DNA from: Burkholderiales bacterium
Lineage (GTDB): Bacteria; Pseudomonadota; Gammaproteobacteria; Burkholderiales; Burkholderiaceae_C
DNA length: 64,000 nt
Assembly: GCA_028868855.1 (NCBI GenBank)
Contig: JAGWTR010000001.1
Location: 372,001 to 436,000, forward strand
Direction of reading: 5' to 3'
Shown: one piece after another, positions 15,394-25,374 of the stretch
How positions within the stretch are numbered: the stretch's first letter is position 1
Layout: the number at the start of each line of letters is the position of its first letter
Made by a program: the position numbers and the translations under genes
Notes under the pieces: model-generated
What the model was told of the DNA's origin: nothing
The model's input: only the letters and a program-made list of their open reading frames with translations
Databases searched by the model: none

Positions 15394-18276
15394 TCACTGA
15401 CAGGCTTCGCAATCGGGGTTATCGATGGAGCAGAACTTGATGTCAGTGGCGGGTTCGTTGGCCTGCGGTGTGGCATTTGCTGGCGATGAACCGCTCATGT
15501 TGGACACCGAGTTGAGTTGTCCGCGTGACACGGTGGACTTCTCGGCGTGCGTGGCGCCAACGGTGCGGAGGTAGTAGGTGGTCTTCAAACCACGCAGCCA
15601 TGCGAGCTTGTAGGTTTCATCGAGTTTCTTGCCCGATGCGCCCGCCATGTAGATGTTCAGCGACTGTGCCTGGTCGATCCATTTCTGACGACGCGAGGCG
15701 GCTTCGACCAACCACACGGGTTCGACTTCGAAAGCCGTGGCGTAGAGGTCCTTGAGGTCCTCGGGCACGCGGTCGATGCGGCGCAGCGAGCCATCGAAGT
15801 GCTTGAGGTCCATGACCATGACGTCGTCCCACAGGCCCAGCTTTTTGAGGTCCCGCACCAGGTATTCGTTGACGATGGTGAACTCACCCGAGAGGTTGGA
15901 TTTGACCGACAGGTTGCCAAAGCAAGGTTCGATCGAGGCGTCCACGCCAACGATGTTGGAGATGGTGGCGGTGGGCGCGATGGCAACGCAGTTGGAATTG
16001 CGCATGCCATGTTTTTGGATGCGGGCGCGCAGTGCGTCCCAGGCCATGGTGTGCGACGAATCGACCTCGACATAACCCCCGCGTTGTTCGGCCAGCAGTT
16101 TGATGGAGTCGATGGGCAGGATGCCTCGGTCCCACAGCGAGCCGCGGTAACTGGAGTAGCGGCCGCGCTCTTCGGCCAGCAGGGTCGAGGCCCAGTAGGC
16201 GTAGTAGCAGACGGCTTCCATCGAGCGGTCGGCAAATTCGACGGCGGCCTCGCTAGCGTAAGGGGTGCGCAACTGGTACAGGCTGTCCTGAAAGCCCATG
16301 ATGCCCAGGCCGACGGGGCGGTGACGCAGGTTGGAGTCGCGTGCTTTCTTGACAGCGTAGTAGTTAATGTCAATCACGTTGTCGAGCATGCGCATGGCCG
16401 TGTTGACGGTCTTGCGCAGTTTCTCGTGGTCGATGGCACCATCCTTGATGTGCTGCGCCAGGTTGACCGAGCCCAGGTTGCACACGGCGATTTCGCCGCC
16501 ATTGGTGTTGAGGGTGATCTCGGTGCATAGGTTTGACGAGTGCACCACGCCCATGTGCTGCTGCGGCGAGCGCACGTTGCAAGGGTCCTTGAAGGTGATC
16601 CAGGGGTGGCCGGTCTCGAACAGCATCGAGAGCATCTTGCGCCACAGGTCCTTGGCTTCGACTTGCTTGAAGAGTTTGAGCTCGCCCTTGGCGGCCTTTT
16701 CTTCGTAGCGTGTGTAGGCTTCTTCAAAGGCTTTGCCGAACTTGTCGTGCAGGTCGGGGCAGGTGGCGGGCGAGAACAGCGTCCAGTGGCCGCCTTCCAT
16801 CACGCGGCGCATGAACAGGTCGGGGATCCAGTTGGCCGTGTTCATGTCGTGGGTGCGGCGGCGGTCGTCCCCGGTGTTCTTGCGCAGCTCCAGAAATTCT
16901 TCGATGTCCAGGTGCCATGTTTCAAGATAGGCACAGACGGCGCCCTTGCGCTTGCCGCCTTGGTTGACGGCCACAGCGGTGTCGTTGACCACTTTGAGGA
17001 ATGGGACCACGCCTTGCGACTTGCCGTTGGTGCCCTTGATGTGCGAGCCCAGGGCGCGCACAGGCGTCCAGTCGTTGCCCAAGCCGCCTGCATATTTAGA
17101 CAGAAGGGCGTTTTCCTTGATGGCTTCGTAGATGCCGTCGAGGTCGTCGGGCACGGTGGTCAGGTAGCAGCTGGACAGTTGCGAGCGACGCGTGCCAGCG
17201 TTGAACAGCGTGGGCGTGCTCGACATGAAATCGAAGCTGGACAGCACTTCATAGAATTCGATGGCACGGGCTTCGCGGTCGACTTCGTTGAGTGACAGGC
17301 CCATGGCCACGCGCATGAAGAAGGCTTGCGGCAGTTCGATGCGCTGGTCTTCAATGTGCAGGAAGTAGCGGTCGTACAGGGTTTGCAGACCCAGGTAGTC
17401 AAAGTTCAGGTCGCGCTCGAACTTGAGGGCGGCGCCCAGGCGGGCCAAGTCGAATTGCTGCAGCTTTTCGTCCAGCAGTTCGGCTTCCACGCCCTTCTTG
17501 ATGAAGGTGGGGAAGTACTCGGCATAGCGCGTGGCCATGTCGGCGTGGGTGGCTTCATCGCCCAGGATTTCGCGGCGGATGGTGTGCATCAGCAGGCGAG
17601 CGGTGGCGTGGGTGTAGCCCGGGTCGTGTTCGATGCGGGTGCGTGAAGCCAGGATGGCGGCTTTGTAGACTTCGTCCAGGGCGACGCCGTCGTACAGGTT
17701 GCGGTGGGTTTCGGCCAGGATGGGGGCGGCTTTGACGTCGGCGCCGAGACCGTCGCAGGCGGCTTCGATCAGGCCTTCAAGGCGGGCCAGGTCCAGGGGG
17801 ATGCGTTGACCACGGTCGATGACGGTCAGGGTGGCTTGGGCCACTTCGGGCGAGGCGGCTTTTTGCTGCGCGCGCTCTTGTGAGCGGCGTTCGCGGTAGA
17901 GCACATAGGCGCGGGCGATTTCGTGGTGACCGCCGCGCATCAGACCCAGTTCGACCTGATCTTGCACGTCTTCGATGTGGAAAGTGCCGCCACCGGGACG
18001 CGAACGCATGAGTGCGCGCACCACGTTTTCGGTCAGGCCATCGACAGTTTCGCGCACGCTGGCCGAGGCCGCGCCTTGCGTGCCGTGAATGGCCAGGAAA
18101 GCCTTCATCAAGGCCACGGCGATCTTGCTGGGTTCGAAGGAAACGACGGCGCCGTTGCGTCGAATGATCTGGTAGCCGGTGTAGGCCGATTGGCGCGGCG
18201 CGTTGAGCGTGTCGTGGCCGGTGTCGGGCAGGGCGTTGCTGCTGGATTGCTGGGCGCTGGAGGAGGTCGTTTGCAT
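15394..18276 (-). CDS. nrdA: Class Ia ribonucleotide reductase, alpha subunit with two ATP-cone-like domains
   Basis: A 960-residue catalytic subunit that reduces ribonucleoside diphosphates to deoxy forms with NrdB. Residues about 36-130 are an ATP-cone (YQIIRRNGAVVSFEPSKI ... YVLYRERR). A second cone-like segment follows at about 145-240 (LTVIDRGQRIPLDLARLEGLI ... TRIEHDPGYTHATARLL). The catalytic barrel shows SSCYLTTVPD, SSNLCTEITLNT and PTATISNIVGVDASIEP. The C-terminal tail ends NPDCEACQ, the Cys pair that is re-reduced by thioredoxin or glutaredoxin. Upstream lies a promoter with two NrdR-type boxes. Confidence 0.95.
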   Translation of the reverse strand: MQTTSSSAQQSSSNALPDTGHDTLNAPRQSAYTGYQIIRRNGAVVSFEPSKIAVALMKAFLAIHGTQGAASASVRETVDGLTENVVRALMRSRPGGGTFHIEDVQDQVELGLMRGGHHEIARAYVLYRERRSQERAQQKAASPEVAQATLTVIDRGQRIPLDLARLEGLIEAACDGLGADVKAAPILAETHRNLYDGVALDEVYKAAILASRTRIEHDPGYTHATARLLMHTIRREILGDEATHADMATRYAEYFPTFIKKGVEAELLDEKLQQFDLARLGAALKFERDLNFDYLGLQTLYDRYFLHIEDQRIELPQAFFMRVAMGLSLNEVDREARAIEFYEVLSSFDFMSSTPTLFNAGTRRSQLSSCYLTTVPDDLDGIYEAIKENALLSKYAGGLGNDWTPVRALGSHIKGTNGKSQGVVPFLKVVNDTAVAVNQGGKRKGAVCAYLETWHLDIEEFLELRKNTGDDRRRTHDMNTANWIPDLFMRRVMEGGHWTLFSPATCPDLHDKFGKAFEEAYTRYEEKAAKGELKLFKQVEAKDLWRKMLSMLFETGHPWITFKDPCNVRSPQQHMGVVHSSNLCTEITLNTNGGEIAVCNLGSVNLAQHIKDGAIDHEKLRKTVNTAMRMLDNVIDINYYAVKKARDSNLRHRPVGLGIMGFQDSLYQLRTPYASEAAVEFADRSMEAVCYYAYWASTLLAEERGRYSSYRGSLWDRGILPIDSIKLLAEQRGGYVEVDSSHTMAWDALRARIQKHGMRNSNCVAIAPTATISNIVGVDASIEPCFGNLSVKSNLSGEFTIVNEYLVRDLKKLGLWDDVMVMDLKHFDGSLRRIDRVPEDLKDLYATAFEVEPVWLVEAASRRQKWIDQAQSLNIYMAGASGKKLDETYKLAWLRGLKTTYYLRTVGATHAEKSTVSRGQLNSVSNMSGSSPANATPQANEPATDIKFCSIDNPDCEACQ

Positions 18277-18353
18277 GGAATTTCCTTCAAAATCAAAGCC
18301 TTTGCGGGCGCGGCCGAAAGGCTTATGTTTGGCGTGGGCGCCGAAAGCAGAAA

Positions 18354-18400
18354 ACGCTATATCTGGTGTTTTTCACTGCGTTTCGCACTACAGGTAGCGT
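18354..18400 (-). promoter_or_regulatory. Pair of NrdR-box-like sites upstream of nrdA
   Basis: The 16-mer at 18354-18369 (ACGCTATATCTGGTGT) matches 13 of 16 positions of the textbook NrdR box ACACTATATATTGTGT. A weaker 16-mer at 18385-18400 matches 10 of 16. Their starts are 31 bp apart, the three-turn spacing known for cooperative NrdR binding. They lie just downstream of the predicted start of transcription, a position suited to repression. Confidence 0.75.
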
Positions 18401-18409
18401 TCTGGTGCG

Positions 18410-18438
18410 ACTATAACGCTAAATTTGATCTCCCTCAA
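18410..18438 (-). promoter_or_regulatory. Predicted sigma-70 promoter of nrdA
   Basis: On the - strand TTGAGG (complement of 18433-18438) and TATAGT (complement of 18410-18415) are separated by 17 bp. They match 4/6 and 5/6 of the -35 and -10 consensus. Transcription would begin near 18402, at the edge of the distal NrdR-like box. Confidence 0.65.
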
Positions 18439-18493
18439 ACTCCGAGGATCAAATCAGGGAAAGTGCCGATCGGGCAGGTCCTGTAGGGACTCT

Positions 18494-19075
18494 TCAGGCC
18501 AGTGTGATAGTGCCTGGAAAGCAGGTGCGGTCCCAGCCCAGCAGGGATTGCAGAAGGGCCCAGTCGAAGGCTTTGCCGGGGTCCCGTTTGCGCCCGGGCG
18601 CCACGTGTTCGTGCCCGGCCATGTGGGTGATGTGGCAGGTCGTCCGGGCTTGTTGCAAGAGTGCTGCCAGCGCTTGATATTGGGCGGCCTCAAAGGGCTG
18701 GTCCTCTAGGCCTTCGAGTTCGATGCCGATGGAGTAGTCATTGCAGTTTTCGCGTCCTTGCCAGCACGATTGGCCGGCATGCCAGGCGCGGTCGTGGGTG
18801 GAAACAAATTGCAGCAACTCCCCGTCGCGGCGAATCACGAAGTGGGCCGAGACCTCGGCGCCGAGAATCTGCTCGAAATAGGGGTGGGCGGACCAGTCGA
18901 GTCGATTGGTGAAGAGCCGCTCGATCTCGTCTCCGCCATAGATGCCGGGAGGCAGGCTGATTGAATGGATGAGGGCCAGATCGACGATGGCACCCGGCGG
19001 GCGCGGCCCGAAATTGGGAGAGTCGATGCGGCGGGCTTGCGGGTGCCAGCCTTGGGGCCAGAGTTCGGAGCTCAT
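18494..19075 (-). CDS. ampD: 1,6-anhydro-N-acetylmuramyl-L-alanine amidase AmpD
   Basis: A 193-residue cytosolic zinc amidase that removes the peptide from anhydro-muropeptides during cell-wall recycling. Zinc and catalytic residues are visible as LIHSISLP (about residue 37), SIGIELEG, and the C-terminal GHEHVAPGRKRDPGKAFDW, where the last His/Asp of the site lie. Length and the W-P-x-G-W start (MSSELWPQGWHPQARR) fit AmpD rather than periplasmic AmiD. It follows pilR by six nt on the same strand, a common order in Comamonadaceae-type genomes. Loss of AmpD is classically linked to AmpC beta-lactamase induction, but no ampC or ampR is in view. Confidence 0.94.
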   Translation of the reverse strand: MSSELWPQGWHPQARRIDSPNFGPRPPGAIVDLALIHSISLPPGIYGGDEIERLFTNRLDWSAHPYFEQILGAEVSAHFVIRRDGELLQFVSTHDRAWHAGQSCWQGRENCNDYSIGIELEGLEDQPFEAAQYQALAALLQQARTTCHITHMAGHEHVAPGRKRDPGKAFDWALLQSLLGWDRTCFPGTITLA

Positions 19076-19081
19076 GGGGGG

Positions 19082-20665
19082 TTATTCGGCTTCAGGGTCG
19101 AAGCGTTCGCCCAGCACGATGTCGTGGTCGGTGACTTGCACGCCAAGGCGGGCCATGCGGTAGCGCATCTGGCGCAGTGACAGGCCCAGGCTGGCGCCGG
19201 CGGCGGTACGGTTGAGTCGATGCCGTTCCAGTGCCTGCACCAGAAGGTCGCGTTCGACCTGATCGAGGTGCGCCACCAAGTCGGTGGGGCCGGGCTTGGC
19301 AGGAGGGAGATTGGTGCTGGTCGCGCTGGTTGCTGCCACTGGAGTCTCACCCTCTGGTGAGGGGGGGGCGAGTAGCCCTGGCGGTGCGGTTGCCACAATG
19401 GAGGATGCGGGTAGTCCCAGGTCGGTGGCTTCGATCACCGAGTGGCCGCTCAATGTCACGGCGCGGTGCAGGATGTTTTCAAGCTCGCGGATATTGCCCG
19501 GAAAGGCGTGGCCGAGCAGGGTGGTCAGGGCCGATCGGCTCAATTGGGGCACCATGGCCAATGCGGATTCGGCGGCGATACGATTCAGGATTCGCTCACA
19601 CAGGTCGGGCAAATCTTCCAGGCGCTCGCGCAACGGCGGCAGTGGGATCTGGATGACGTTGAGGCGATAGAACAAATCCTGGCGGAAGCGTCCCGCAGCG
19701 ACCTCGGCGGCCAGATCCTTGTGCGTGGCGCTGACGATGCGCACATCCGCCGACACTTCGGCGACCGCGCCGACCGGGCGCACGGCGCGCTCCTGGATGA
19801 CGCGCAGTAGTTTGGTTTGCATGGACAGGGGGAGGTCGCCAATTTCGTCGAGGAACAGTGATCCACCATTGGCAGCCTGAAAGAAGCCTTCACGGTCTTC
19901 ATTTGCGCCGGTGAAGGCGCCTTTGCGGTAGCCGAAGAACTCCGCTTCGAGTAAATGTTCAGGAATGGCGCCGCAGTTGACGGCGATGAAGGGCTGGGCA
20001 GCGCGGCTGCTGACGTCGTGGATGGCGCGGGCCACCAATTCTTTACCGGTGCCCGATTCGCCCCAGATCAGCACAGGGGCCATGCTGCGTGCCACTTTGT
20101 CGATGAGGCTGCGCACATGCTGCAGGGATGCGGAGCGGCCCACCATGCGAGACAAGGCGGTGGCTTCGGGTCGGCGGGGCGGGCGTTGTGGCGCTGCGCC
20201 GATCACGCGCTCGCCGGGCACGGTGTGGTGCTCAGGGATATTGGCGCCGGGGTTGGATGGTGTTGCCTGTGACGCGATGGGTATGGCTGTATTGCGGCCC
20301 AAAGCGGACGACACCACGGCGCGGAACTGGCGCAGGTCGACAGGTTTGGTCAGGTAATCGTAAGCGCCGGCTTTGAGGGCTTCAACCGCGTTTTCAGCCG
20401 ACCCATAAGCCGTGATGACGATGGCTATTTCCCTGCGGCCGTGCGCTTCAATGCGGCGCAGCAAGTCCAGGCCGGTGCCGTCAGGTAGGCGCATGTCGGT
20501 GATGATGGCGCTGTAACTGCGGTCCTGGAGGTGTTGCCACGCATCCGCCACATTGCCTGCTGTCTCGACGTCATAGCCTTCGCGCAGCAAGGTCAGTTCG
20601 TAGAGCGTGCGCAGGTCTGGTTCGTCGTCAACGACCAGCAGGCTATAGGCAGTGGGAGAGGTCAT
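19082..20665 (-). CDS. pilR: Sigma-54-dependent response regulator, PilR type
   Basis: A 527-residue NtrC-family activator. Residues 1-120 are a receiver ([11 protein letters not shown], phospho-Asp in [16 protein letters not shown]). The AAA+ domain has Walker [16 protein letters not shown] and the sigma-54 contact loop [15 protein letters not shown], followed by Walker [14 protein letters not shown]. The C-terminus is a Fis-type helix-turn-helix ([23 protein letters not shown]). It overlaps the stop of the paired kinase gene by an ATG/stop junction. The PilS-PilR pair normally activates pilA from a sigma-54 promoter; pilA is not in the window, so the assignment rests on sequence style and the partner kinase. 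Confidence 0.85.
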   Translation of the reverse strand: MTSPTAYSLLVVDDEPDLRTLYELTLLREGYDVETAGNVADAWQHLQDRSYSAIITDMRLPDGTGLDLLRRIEAHGRREIAIVITAYGSAENAVEALKAGAYDYLTKPVDLRQFRAVVSSALGRNTAIPIASQATPSNPGANIPEHHTVPGERVIGAAPQRPPRRPEATALSRMVGRSASLQHVRSLIDKVARSMAPVLIWGESGTGKELVARAIHDVSSRAAQPFIAVNCGAIPEHLLEAEFFGYRKGAFTGANEDREGFFQAANGGSLFLDEIGDLPLSMQTKLLRVIQERAVRPVGAVAEVSADVRIVSATHKDLAAEVAAGRFRQDLFYRLNVIQIPLPPLRERLEDLPDLCERILNRIAAESALAMVPQLSRSALTTLLGHAFPGNIRELENILHRAVTLSGHSVIEATDLGLPASSIVATAPPGLLAPPSPEGETPVAATSATSTNLPPAKPGPTDLVAHLDQVERDLLVQALERHRLNRTAAGASLGLSLRQMRYRMARLGVQVTDHDIVLGERFDPEAE

Positions 20666-22533
20666 GCAGGAAGGGGTGCTGGGCTGGGCTGATCGGCGGG
20701 CATCGTTACGAAAAATTCGTTGCGGTGGCGCACGGGGGCGGGGTGTTGACGGTAGTCGATGCTGGCCCCGTGTCGCTCGCACAGTTCACGACAAATATAC
20801 AGGCCAAGCCCAGTGCCGCGGCTGCGCGTCGACGAGAAGGGTTCGAACAGCGATCGCTCGGTGTCGGTGCTGATGAGTTCCCCGTCGCTGCGCACCGACA
20901 GCACCAGTTGCCCCGAGATCTCAGGGCTGCGGGTGGCCTGCCATTGCAGGTTCACCACGATGGCTCCGGCCAGGCCACTGTTATAGCGCAAGGCGTTGTC
21001 CAGCAGGTTGACCAGAACGCGGTGCAGGTGATCGGGCTCGAAGCGTACCCGGGGACCGGGGCGACTTGCCTCTGGGGAGCATCCGGACAAGTCGACGGTC
21101 AGGATGCTTTCGGGGCCTGACGGAAGGCCTTGTGTGCCACGCCAGTCCTGACAGATGGCCTGCACGGTTTCCATCAGATTTATGGCGGGGGCGGGAGGGC
21201 GCAAACCTGGGGCCACGGCCAGCACGTCGTCGATGATGTGTTTGAGGCGTCCCACGTTGTCGCTCACCATGTGGGTGAGTTTTTTCTGCGTCGGGGTGGT
21301 GGCGTCCTCGGCCAGCAGGGCGTTGGCTTGCGCGATGGCTGCCAGGGGGTTGCGGATTTCATGGGCGATGCCGGCGGACATGCGCCCCATCGCGGCGAGT
21401 TTGTCTTGTCGTTGGCGGGCCATCACGGTGCGCAGGTCTTCCAGGAACATGACGCAGACGTCTTCAATGGCTTTTCCATCGCGGCCTTGGGTAAAACGCA
21501 CGCGCAAGCGCAGGGCGCGGCGGGACTGATCGTCAAAACGCAGCTGCAATTCCTGACCGTCATCGGCACGGCTGGGGTTGGCGAAGGTCTGTTCGATCGC
21601 CTGCACGAGCGGCTCCCAGGCAGGTACGCCACGCAATTGAAAAGGGGGGGGCGGTGTGCTGCCTTGCACGGCCAGCAGACGGCGGGCGGCGGGGTTGGCG
21701 GTGCGAACGCTACCCAGGCGATCGGTCACCATGACGCCCTCGGCCATCTCTTCAATCACCAGCCGGTTGAGCTGGGCTTGCTGGCGGGCCAGTTCCAGGC
21801 TGCCTCGTGCGCTGCGTTCTTCGCGTGCCAGTCGTCCGGCCAGTTCGCTGGCCATCAAGGCAATGGCAAACAGGCCAAAACCAGCCAGACCAGCCTGGGT
21901 CATCAGGTTGGCCAGGGTGCCGGCCTCTGGCGATTGCACCCAGGCCGCTCCAAGCAAGTTCAGTGTGGCGGCCGCGGCCACCCCCAGCGACATGATGCGC
22001 GGCATCAAGGTGGCGGCCATCAGCACGGGCAGCGCCAGCAAGGCTTGGGAGTTGAAGCTGTTGCCGGTCAGGAAATGCAGGCAGGTAAACGCCACCAGGT
22101 CGACGCCGATGGTGGCGAGCGCTTGGCGATGCCCAAGTCGACGGTGATCTTCGTCCTTGGCGCGGCGCGGCGCAGGCAGCCACCACCAGATCAGTGTCAG
22201 GGCGCTGTAACCCAGGGTCAGTCCCAGCACCCACACCGAGGGCCGGGTACCCATCAGCCAGGCCCCCGACAGCAGTCCGATCAACAAGATGCCCAAGGCG
22301 GCACGTGCCGTCAGAAAAGCGCGGTAGATGCGAAAAAACGTGGATGATTTCCGTTCGTCGTGATCATCTTTGCCCGTGTGACTGGCGGGCGGCAGTTCCA
22401 CCGCTTGCATGTCGGCAGCGAGGGTGAGGTCTTCATTGCCCTGGCCCCCAAACCAGGAGCCTTGCGACTCGGGTTCACGCGGATGTCTGGTGGCGCCGGA
22501 TGGCGGCAGGGGGGGGCGGGGTGGACGTGACAT
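20662..22533 (-). CDS. pilS: Membrane sensor histidine kinase, PilS type
   Basis: About 623 residues. An N-terminal Pro/Gly-rich, charged cytoplasmic tail of about 65 residues is followed by six or so closely spaced membrane helices ([34 protein letters not shown] and others to about residue 230), then a PAS domain ([27 protein letters not shown]). HisKA has [21 protein letters not shown], the phospho-His, and the ATPase ends with [17 protein letters not shown]. This layout is that of PilS, which in Pseudomonas senses pilin in the membrane and phosphorylates PilR. Its start overlaps the stop of the PP0621-like gene, and its stop overlaps the pilR start. Confidence 0.85.
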   Translation of the reverse strand: MSRPPRPPLPPSGATRHPREPESQGSWFGGQGNEDLTLAADMQAVELPPASHTGKDDHDERKSSTFFRIYRAFLTARAALGILLIGLLSGAWLMGTRPSVWVLGLTLGYSALTLIWWWLPAPRRAKDEDHRRLGHRQALATIGVDLVAFTCLHFLTGNSFNSQALLALPVLMAATLMPRIMSLGVAAAATLNLLGAAWVQSPEAGTLANLMTQAGLAGFGLFAIALMASELAGRLAREERSARGSLELARQQAQLNRLVIEEMAEGVMVTDRLGSVRTANPAARRLLAVQGSTPPPPFQLRGVPAWEPLVQAIEQTFANPSRADDGQELQLRFDDQSRRALRLRVRFTQGRDGKAIEDVCVMFLEDLRTVMARQRQDKLAAMGRMSAGIAHEIRNPLAAIAQANALLAEDATTPTQKKLTHMVSDNVGRLKHIIDDVLAVAPGLRPPAPAINLMETVQAICQDWRGTQGLPSGPESILTVDLSGCSPEASRPGPRVRFEPDHLHRVLVNLLDNALRYNSGLAGAIVVNLQWQATRSPEISGQLVLSVRSDGELISTDTERSLFEPFSSTRSRGTGLGLYICRELCERHGASIDYRQHPAPVRHRNEFFVTMPADQPSPAPLPA

Positions 22534-22793
22534 CAGTGGGGTCGGGAACCTGCGCGGCGATGATCTTCGCTGCAAAAGTGCGCGAGCGCGCCTGACGGCG
22601 TGGTGGTTTCGATGGCGTCCTGAATGGGCAGGTGCACTCCGCAGTGCGCACACTCGACCATCGGTTGAGGCCCGGTGGAGCGGGGCGGCTCAGGGGACTT
22701 TGGCGTCTGAGGTGTTCGCGGCGGCAAGCGACGCCACGGTCCGGCATAGAAAAGCCAGACAATCAGCAAGGCCAGTAGCAGATACTTGGTCAT
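22533..22793 (-). CDS. PP0621 family small membrane-anchored zinc-ribbon-like protein
   Basis: An 86-residue protein: one membrane helix at residues 4-18 (YLLLALLIVWLFYAG), a Pro-rich linker, then CAHCGVHLPIQDAI ... AHFCSEDHRR, a Cys/His set that could bind zinc. This arrangement matches the PP0621 family, which is found next to pilS in many beta- and gammaproteobacteria; its function is not known. It overlaps pilS by one base and begins 18 nt after the cytochrome c assembly gene, so all appear co-transcribed. Confidence 0.82.
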   Translation of the reverse strand: MTKYLLLALLIVWLFYAGPWRRLPPRTPQTPKSPEPPRSTGPQPMVECAHCGVHLPIQDAIETTTPSGALAHFCSEDHRRAGSRPH

Positions 22794-22811
22794 GGGCCGG
22801 CGCGGCTTGAC

Positions 22812-23690
22812 TTAGCTGATGACGGGGCGGTGCAGAACCACCTCCATCACGAAACGTGAGCCCACATAAGCGAGCAGCAGCAGCGCGGAACCGGCGTACA
22901 GCCAGCGCACCGCCTGCCGACCCCGCCAGCCAAATTGCCGGCGCCCGATCAATAAGATTGCAAACACCAGCCAGGACAGCACGGAGAACACGCTTTTGTG
23001 ATCCCAGCGCCAGGGATGGGCGAACCAAGCACCCAGCAGCAAGGTCAGGGTCAGCATGGCAAAGCCCGCCGCCACAAAACGCAAGGTGAGGGATTCCAGG
23101 CGAAGCAGTGGTGCTCCAGACGGATGTGAGCCGCCCAGGGAAATGCCTTTTGGGGAGCCGGGGCGAGCACGCAATTGCCGTTCGGCGTGGCGCATCAGCG
23201 CGGCGTGCATCAGGGCCGCACCGATCAGGCCATATGACGCAAAACCCAGGATCCAGTGCAGTGGCGCCCAGGGTGAGTCACTGGTCGGGTGTTCTTGTCC
23301 GGGAAAGCTCCAGGCCAGGGTCACGGTGGCCGCCGCCAGGAGGGCCAGGATACGGCGCGTGATGGGAGACAGCCCCAGGCGACGACTTTCCAGAGCGTAG
23401 ACGGTCAGCACCAGCCAGGACGTCACCGACAGCGCCGGGGCAAAACCGAAGCGAGCTGCAGGCTGGGGGCTGTCCCAATTGAAGGTATCAAAGACGATGG
23501 AGACGGCGTGGGCTAACCAGCCAAAGGCCAGCAGGGCCCAGGTGGCACGTTCAGGAGCTGGTGGGTGATTAGGTGACTCTGCGGCGACCTCGGCGGGCGC
23601 AGTCCTGTCGGGCAGGACGCTGGCCAAGCCATAGGCCAGCACGGCCAAGGCGCTGGGCCACAGGGTCAAAGTGACGGGCGATAGAATCAT
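22812..23690 (-). CDS. Cytochrome c assembly / CcsA-like inner membrane protein
   Basis: A 292-residue protein with about eight membrane helices. Near the C-terminus is LLGAWFAHPWRWDHKSVFSVLSWLVFAILL, resembling the CcsA/CcmC-type conserved region with a Trp-rich loop and histidine, plus other helix histidines (HPTSDSPWAPLHWILGFASYGLI). Proteins of this kind (YpjD/CcsA-like) next to ffh are conserved in proteobacteria; a role in haem delivery for cytochrome c maturation is plausible but unproven. The ATG at 23690 begins the first membrane helix. It is divergent from ffh, with about 96 bp between. Confidence 0.82.
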   Translation of the reverse strand: MILSPVTLTLWPSALAVLAYGLASVLPDRTAPAEVAAESPNHPPAPERATWALLAFGWLAHAVSIVFDTFNWDSPQPAARFGFAPALSVTSWLVLTVYALESRRLGLSPITRRILALLAAATVTLAWSFPGQEHPTSDSPWAPLHWILGFASYGLIGAALMHAALMRHAERQLRARPGSPKGISLGGSHPSGAPLLRLESLTLRFVAAGFAMLTLTLLLGAWFAHPWRWDHKSVFSVLSWLVFAILLIGRRQFGWRGRQAVRWLYAGSALLLLAYVGSRFVMEVVLHRPVIS

Positions 23691-23786
23691 CCTCACAGTT
23701 TAAGGTCGCCCGGGTGTTTTTGCCCGGCCCGTACCGCCGGCCCGTACCTATGGCGCGACGCCGAGCCAACCGCACACACCCTTTTC

Positions 23787-25157
23787 ATGGCATCGAACCT
23801 TACCGAACGTCTGAGCCGCCTGGTTAAAACCATGCGCGGCCAGTCCCGCATCACCGAGACCAACGTGCAGGACATGCTGCGCGAAGTGCGCATGGCGCTG
23901 CTGGAGGCCGACGTGGCCTTGCCCGTGGTGCGCGACTTCATCGCCCGCGTCAAGGAGCGGGCACTGGGCCAGGATGTGATCGCATCGCTGACCCCGGGGC
24001 AGGTGCTGGTCAGCTTGGTGCAGAAAGAGTTGGCCGCCACCATGGGCGATGGCGTGGCCGACCTCAATCTGGCTACGCAACCGCCGGCCATCATCCTGAT
24101 GGCGGGTTTGCAGGGCGCCGGCAAGACAACGACCACGGCCAAGCTGGCCAAGCACCTGATCGACAAGCGCAAGAAGAAGGTGCTGACCGTTTCGGCCGAC
24201 GTCTACCGACCGGCCGCCATCGAGCAACTCAAGACGGTGACTGCGCAGGCCGGGGCGGAATGGTTTCCCTCGACGCCAGATCAAAAACCGCGCGACATCG
24301 TCACTGCCGCCATCGACCACGCCCGCCGTCATTTCTTTGATGTCCTGTTGGTTGACACCGCCGGCCGCCTGGCCATTGACGAAGCCTTGATGGCCGAGAT
24401 CCGCGAACTGCATGCCCTGTTGAACCCGATCGAAACCTTGTTCGTGGTCGATGCCATGCAAGGGCAGGACGCCATCAACACCGCCAAGGCGTTCAAAGAG
24501 GCCTTGCCGCTGACCGGTATCGTCCTGACCAAGTTGGACGGCGACTCGCGCGGCGGCGCGGCCTTGTCAGTTCGACAGATCACCGGGGTGCCCATCAAGT
24601 TCGCCGGTATCTCCGAGAAGATCGATGGCCTGGAAGTGTTTGACGCCGAGCGCCATGCCGGACGTGTACTGGGCATGGGCGACATCGTGGCCCTGGTCGA
24701 AGAAGTCCAAAAGGGTGTGGACATCGAGGCGGCGCAAAAGCTCGCCGAGAAGGTCAAGTCCGGCGAGGACTTCGACCTCAACGATTTTCTCTCGCAGATC
24801 AGCCAGATGAAAAAGATGGGTGGTCTGTCGGGTCTGATGGACAAGCTGCCCACCGAACTGGCCAGCAAGGCCGGCGGGGCTGACATGGACAAGGCCGAGC
24901 GCGACATGCGACGCATGGAAGGCATCATCAACTCGATGACGAAGCTGGAGCGCCGCAAGCCCGACCTCATCAAGGCCAGCCGCAAGCGCCGCATCGCGGC
25001 CGGGGCGGGTGTTCAGGTGCAGGACGTCAACCGAATGCTCAATCAGTTCGAGCAGATGCGCCTGATGATGCGCAAGATGAAGGGCGGCGGCCTGTTCAAA
25101 ATGATGAAACGCATGGGTGGCATGAAGGGCGGCATGCCGGGTTTTGGCGGGCGTTGA
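23787..25157 (+). CDS. ffh: Signal recognition particle protein (SRP54 homologue)
   Basis: A 456-residue SRP GTPase that recognises signal sequences on nascent membrane proteins and docks with FtsY. The N domain is residues 1-100 (MASNLTERLSRLVKTMRG). The G domain has GLQGAGKTTTTAKLAKHL near 107-124, DTAGRLAIDEALM, TKLDGDSRGGAALS and TGVPIKFAG. The methionine-rich M domain, from about 300, holds SGLMDKLPTELASK, the RNA-binding SRKRRIAAGAG stretch and a Met/Gly/Lys tail (MRLMMRKMKGGGLF). The partner ftsY is only 1 kb away on the opposite strand. Confidence 0.97.
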   Translation: MASNLTERLSRLVKTMRGQSRITETNVQDMLREVRMALLEADVALPVVRDFIARVKERALGQDVIASLTPGQVLVSLVQKELAATMGDGVADLNLATQPPAIILMAGLQGAGKTTTTAKLAKHLIDKRKKKVLTVSADVYRPAAIEQLKTVTAQAGAEWFPSTPDQKPRDIVTAAIDHARRHFFDVLLVDTAGRLAIDEALMAEIRELHALLNPIETLFVVDAMQGQDAINTAKAFKEALPLTGIVLTKLDGDSRGGAALSVRQITGVPIKFAGISEKIDGLEVFDAERHAGRVLGMGDIVALVEEVQKGVDIEAAQKLAEKVKSGEDFDLNDFLSQISQMKKMGGLSGLMDKLPTELASKAGGADMDKAERDMRRMEGIINSMTKLERRKPDLIKASRKRRIAAGAGVQVQDVNRMLNQFEQMRLMMRKMKGGGLFKMMKRMGGMKGGMPGFGGR

Positions 25158-25374
25158 CTCGCCAAACTGCTGGGGTGGCGCTTGGTCGGTATTGATACAT
25201 CTTGTCACCGAGATGGGCTCAATCCCGAATTGACCAGTGGGGGCGCCACGACTACTTTGTGACAGTGTGTTTCTCGGGGCGTTTCTGCCATTGAGAAACC
25301 TCGGCGATGTGCCGATGTAGACACCATGGCCCTGTCTGGGTGGATGGTCGAGTGGTTTTTGGTGGGTGGTTTCA

